The translations under genes and the position numbers were made by a program. A stretch of 64,000 nt of DNA from Eukaryota sp. TZLM1-RC. Taxonomy: Eukaryota > Metamonada: BaSk clade. The stretch lies in the NCBI GenBank assembly GCA_040285825.1, contig JAUPSS010000007.1:1896689-1960688 (forward strand). Direction: 5' to 3'. Below the pieces are notes generated by a model that was given only the letters and a program-made list of their open reading frames with translations, searched no databases and was not told the origin of the DNA. Positions 60,749 through 64,000 of this stretch are shown here, piece after piece; the stretch's first letter is position 1, and each line of letters starts with the position of its first letter.

Positions 60749-63700
60749 TGTGCGACAGGCGTCGTCCATTCTAATATAAATGCCCTTGTTGTTCATCAGC
60801 CCAAGGTGACTCAACAAGTCAGCACCAATGAGAATGGTCTCATGTCCAGGAACGATGCTGAACTTGTGTTTCACGTGTACAATCTGGGTAACACTACCTA
60901 ATCTAATGCTAAGGGTTCCAGAAGCAGTACCAAGGGACTGTGAGGTAGTTCCATCAGCAATCTTGTATGAAATGGTTTCGTTGGAACGTGCCATGTTACA
61001 ATTACTGATGACGTCTTCCGTGACTACTGAGCATGTTGCACCAGAGTCAATTATGCCTTTAACTTCGACATTGTTGATCAGGAAGTTTAATTGTAGGCAG
61101 TTGTGATTCATGGATTGTACCATAAAAATTGTATCAGAATCATGTCCATTTAAGTCGGCTTGTTCTGAGAAGAAGTTGGCCTGACTGTTGAGTATCTTGG
61201 TAGGTTCCAAGTTGGCAAGTGGATTGATTAGGGAGTCTTTCCATGCTGAACTTTCTGTATGTGGTTGTGTTGTTGTTGTAGGGGGTATGGTTTCTAAAGT
61301 ACATAAATAGTGACGGGAACGTTTATTGTAAGAAGAGCCTCTGCCTCTGCCGCGAGTACCTCTTCGACTACGGAAACCAGAACCTCTAGAACTTCTACCT
61401 CGAGCTTGTTGTTGAGCTTGTTGCTCTGTCCATTTCTTGCTCCTTTGGCAGTCTTCACTGGGGCACCTTTCGGTCGGATGGCCCTTTTTCTTACAGAAGT
61501 TGCATTGGACATCAGCAGCCTGGGAAGACGATTGTGGTAGGCTTCCTCCTCTCTTACTTTGTTTTGGGCGTTTACCTGGACCAGAACCTCGTGGTCTGGG
61601 GATGTCAGGTGGGGAGGGAACGACCATGGGAGGTCGGCGAGAGGCCTGCTGGTGAGTTAATTGGTTCTGATAGCTGAAATCGACATGGTTCAGTTGTTCC
61701 ATGAACGATCTGGCGTTACAGAAATTCTCGTATTCAATTTGAAGAACACTAAAGAATTCGCCAAGGGTGTGCCCATCGCATGAGTAGTGGGAGGGAGAGG
61801 ACCAGATCCTGAGGAGTCTGTCTCTGATAGGGATAATTCCTACGCTTTCTAGGACATGAGTAGCAACTACCCAGTCTGGAAGTCTATCAGCTGGAGGAGT
61901 GGAGCTTATGGAGAATGTTCTCAATTGTTGAGAGATGCCCCTAAATTCTTGGATGGCGGTGGAGCGAGTCAGAACTCTGCCTAGGTTGACCATGAAGTCA
62001 ATCCATCTATTGCCATAATCTCTTTCCGACCAGTCCATGTTGGTTGCGAGGAGAGCTCGATTAGCCTCATCCAGTCTGCTGAATTGGGTTCTTCTTAGAA
62101 TTTGAGCCCAAATGATGCGTTCATCTCTTGAGGTAGGGACCATAGGAGAAGAGATAGCTAGGTGAGCACCTTGGTATCGTAGCGCATTTAACACTTCGGG
62201 GGTGACACATTCAGCGAGGCCTCGGGGGTTGATCCTCATGGCTTGACGGAACAAGTCCCATTCGTGAACTGGTTCTCCAGTGATGTTACCAAAATACTCA
62301 TCGATCGGTGGTTGGGAACCTTCTCTAGCTAGTTCTAATTCTTCATGTAGTCTGGCAACTTCGTTAGCTAGAGCTATCTGGGCTGGATCCTCAACGTTAC
62401 CTCTCGTTTCTCTTAAGACTCGGTCGGTACGACTCCAGAGAATGAATTTGTTGACAAACTTTAGGAGTTTATCAGCGTCTCTCAAATCACAAGCCTCAAG
62501 ATATGGACGTTTAGGACGGTCCCTACGTCTGTCATCTCGGTCTCTTGATCCAATCATTGAAGAGAGGAGAAGGCTACTTTCGTATGTGCCCGAGAAAGGT
62601 GAATGATGTGAGGAAATGGAGGATGTTGAACCTGTCGTGGAAGGTGTAGGTAGGGGTTGAGGAGCTCGACTAACGGGAGTGATGGGAGCAGCTACTGCAT
62701 CAGAAGATGTGGTGGGGGTGGGTGATTCACTGCTCACAGTGACAACGTCGTCGTCAGCTTGTTCCATAGCAGATTGGTTGGGGTTAGAGGTTTCCGTGAT
62801 AGGAAATGAATCAGTTTCCATAGGAGGTTGTGGTGATTCAGGAGGTTGAGCGGAGGAAGATGGAGCTTCACTCTGTTGAGGTTCAAGGGAAGGTACTGTC
62901 TCTTCAATCTGGGCTGGAACCTGATAAGAAGAGATCGCTGGTTGAACCAAGCGTGTTTTCTCTATACGACCTTCTACCATTACCCACTTTAACATCCTGG
63001 ATTCTATGCATCCAGGGAAAACGGTGACGAGCTGGAGGGCTCTTTGAAGATTGCCAGATCTTCTGTGGTCGGGACCACAATATGACGCTATATGATCAGG
63101 ACGTCTATCATATAGAAAGAGTCTTTCACCATATGTGGTTTCGGTAAACCACCACCCTGTTCTATAATCTCTGTCGATAAGGATATCGAGAGATGCGTTG
63201 TACCCAGGGCTGAACCTAGGGTATGGGCAAGGGTTGTGAACGTTTATGAAGAGGTTGTCTTCATCTCCAGCGAAGCGTCTGAATACTCCTTCTCGAGTAG
63301 TTCTCATGAACCTAACTCCGGGTCTTGGTTCATAAGTTGGTTCAGGGTCATTCCTGGAGGTTTCTGGGGTGATCCTTTCATCGGAAAGAAATGGACCAAT
63401 TCTGGGAGAGATCCATATTCCTAAGTCGTTCTCGACTTTGGGGCCGTAGAAAGGAGGACGCTTGTTGCTCATCTCCGTGGGAGGGATGGCCTCTGGGTCC
63501 TCTGGAATGACTCGTGTGTCCCTATATCTAGCGTAAGGGTTGTGCTGGCGGGAAGCACCATGATGAACACTTGAGCTAGCGTAGGAGCTAGTTTGAGAAG
63601 GGGTGTGTTTAGCAAGTGTAGAGGATGTTCCTCTTCTAGCCTGTAACTCTCTTTCCAGTCTGTTCTTGAGTTTCCAGATTCGATCTTCATGGAAGTAACG

Positions 63701-64000
63701 TTCTAAATATTTTTTAGAAACCTCACCAGTTTCTCTATTAATTTCAGGAACATGTTCCGTGGGAGGAACCGGAGGTTGAGCTGTGTGAGAAAATTCCCTG
63801 GGAGGTTCCTCATAGTCAACCAGATCTGAGAATAATAGTTCATACCTCTTCCTTTGCTCTTCGGAAAGATGCGAAGGAAAATTTGGTGTGCTAGGAGTGG
63901 AATCTCTAGCCTGGGGAGGGGAAACAGACAGATTGTTAACTCCTCTTACTGTTGATGTAGTAAGAGGAGATCCTGAAGTTGGGACAGCAGGATTTTGAAT
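60746..64000 (-). CDS. Ty3/gypsy gag-protease polyprotein (5' end outside the window)
   Basis: The frame is open from the window edge to TAA at 60748-60746, at least 1,084 codons; the first in-window ATG in frame is at 63472, but the frame extends upstream of it. The N-terminal part is Pro/Ser/Thr-rich. A helical capsid-like region lies around 62300-61700 (DLFRQAMRINPRGL, RIIWAQILRRTQF, WSERDYGNRWIDFM). A CCHC knuckle CNFCKKKGHPTERC lies near 61500 with an Arg/Gly-rich tail (RGSGFRSRRGTRGRGRG). The C-terminus is a retropepsin with active site IIDSGATCSVV (~61060) and the flap and ILIGADLL block. Gag and protease are fused in one frame. Confidence 0.8.
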   Translation of the reverse strand: MQNPAVPTSGSPLTTSTVRGVNNLSVSPPQARDSTPSTPNFPSHLSEEQRKRYELLFSDLVDYEEPPREFSHTAQPPVPPTEHVPEINRETGEVSKKYLERYFHEDRIWKLKNRLERELQARRGTSSTLAKHTPSQTSSYASSSVHHGASRQHNPYARYRDTRVIPEDPEAIPPTEMSNKRPPFYGPKVENDLGIWISPRIGPFLSDERITPETSRNDPEPTYEPRPGVRFMRTTREGVFRRFAGDEDNLFINVHNPCPYPRFSPGYNASLDILIDRDYRTGWWFTETTYGERLFLYDRRPDHIASYCGPDHRRSGNLQRALQLVTVFPGCIESRMLKWVMVEGRIEKTRLVQPAISSYQVPAQIEETVPSLEPQQSEAPSSSAQPPESPQPPMETDSFPITETSNPNQSAMEQADDDVVTVSSESPTPTTSSDAVAAPITPVSRAPQPLPTPSTTGSTSSISSHHSPFSGTYESSLLLSSMIGSRDRDDRRRDRPKRPYLEACDLRDADKLLKFVNKFILWSRTDRVLRETRGNVEDPAQIALANEVARLHEELELAREGSQPPIDEYFGNITGEPVHEWDLFRQAMRINPRGLAECVTPEVLNALRYQGAHLAISSPMVPTSRDERIIWAQILRRTQFSRLDEANRALLATNMDWSERDYGNRWIDFMVNLGRVLTRSTAIQEFRGISQQLRTFSISSTPPADRLPDWVVATHVLESVGIIPIRDRLLRIWSSPSHYSCDGHTLGEFFSVLQIEYENFCNARSFMEQLNHVDFSYQNQLTHQQASRRPPMVVPSPPDIPRPRGSGPGKRPKQSKRGGSLPQSSSQAADVQCNFCKKKGHPTERCPSEDCQRSKKWTEQQAQQQARGRSSRGSGFRSRRGTRGRGRGSSYNKRSRHYLCTLETIPPTTTTQPHTESSAWKDSLINPLANLEPTKILNSQANFFSEQADLNGHDSDTIFMVQSMNHNCLQLNFLINNVEVKGIIDSGATCSVVTEDVISNCNMARSNETISYKIADGTTSQSLGTASGTLSIRLGSVTQIVHVKHKFSIVPGHETILIGADLLSHLGLMNNKGIYIRMDDACRT

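Larger units (their letters stand above)
57486..64000 (-). mobile_element. Ty3/gypsy LTR retrotransposon (chromodomain-like), 5' end beyond the window
   Basis: Minus-strand order gag, protease, RT, RNase H, integrase identifies Ty3/gypsy. gag-protease is open from the window edge to TAA at 60748-60746. The pol frame continues in the same frame after the stop, with a single one-base frameshift near 60385. LTRs are not demonstrated: the 5' one lies outside and the 3' one cannot be recognised alone. Codon use looks less AT-rich than in host genes and LINEs, which suggests a younger or foreign origin. Confidence 0.85.

Noticed and set aside
1-64000. CRISPR arrays, bacterial promoters, ribosome binding sites or operons
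   Set aside because: No regularly spaced short repeats; introns, tRNA layout and gene content are eukaryotic, so bacterial signals are not applicable.

Overview
The window comes from an AT-rich genome of a flagellated, probably unicellular eukaryote that I cannot place in a lineage. Evidence: a tRNA-Phe with eukaryote-like surroundings; compact genes with introns of mostly 28-32 nt; very short intergenic spacers and AATAAA-like signals that touch or overlap stop codons; and eukaryote-only genes (Sec13, proteasome chaperone PAC3, calcineurin B-type EF-hand protein, SWEET, RCC1-BTB, a dynein-2 intermediate chain WDR60-like protein that implies retrograde intraflagellar transport). In-frame TAA, TAG and TGA all end host genes, so the standard code is assumed.

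Layout. 0-6 kb: a LINE tail, a dead Mutator-like (MULE) element that truncates a membrane-protein gene, a broken cystinosin-like gene, and a Fanzor-type (eukaryotic TnpB/OrfB homologue) element ending 29 bp before the calcineurin B start codon. 6-18.5 kb: host genes (calcineurin B-like, flavodoxin-like, M16C presequence-type protease, PAC3, Sec13, alanine aminotransferase) mixed with dead Fanzor and LINE scraps. 18.7-22.2 kb: an unknown gene and a second copy of the Fanzor-B element, here between candidate inverted repeats. 22.5-36.2 kb: nested and tandem LINEs with C-terminal restriction-like endonucleases, a small LTR element that carries only gag, and a tRNA-Phe with LINE 3' ends facing it on both sides. 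36.4-40 kb: SWEET and RCC1-BTB genes. 40-53.9 kb: more LINE arrays, Fanzor-C, an RCC1-like pseudogene inside a LINE, Fanzor-A, and a near-complete LINE-C. 53.9-56.8 kb: a small unknown gene, the WDR60-like gene and a possible flagellar-protein fragment. 57.5-64 kb: a Ty3/gypsy element whose gag-protease and pol frames are separated by one TAA in a strong readthrough context.

The host genes have unrelated housekeeping roles and do not form a cluster. The window is mainly a record of mobile elements: at least three Fanzor families (A, B, C), three LINE families (A, B, C, all REL-endonuclease type), a MULE, a gag-only LTR element and a gypsy element. Almost every mobile ORF is broken by stops, frameshifts or deletions. 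Points most worth following: a conserved non-coding 3' block in both Fanzor-B copies (candidate guide-RNA scaffold); the Sec13 start codon lying in a segment shared with a Fanzor-A copy 33 kb away; the tRNA-flanking LINE ends; and the TAA-CAATTA junction of the gypsy element. Family assignments come from motif reading by eye; no database search was run.
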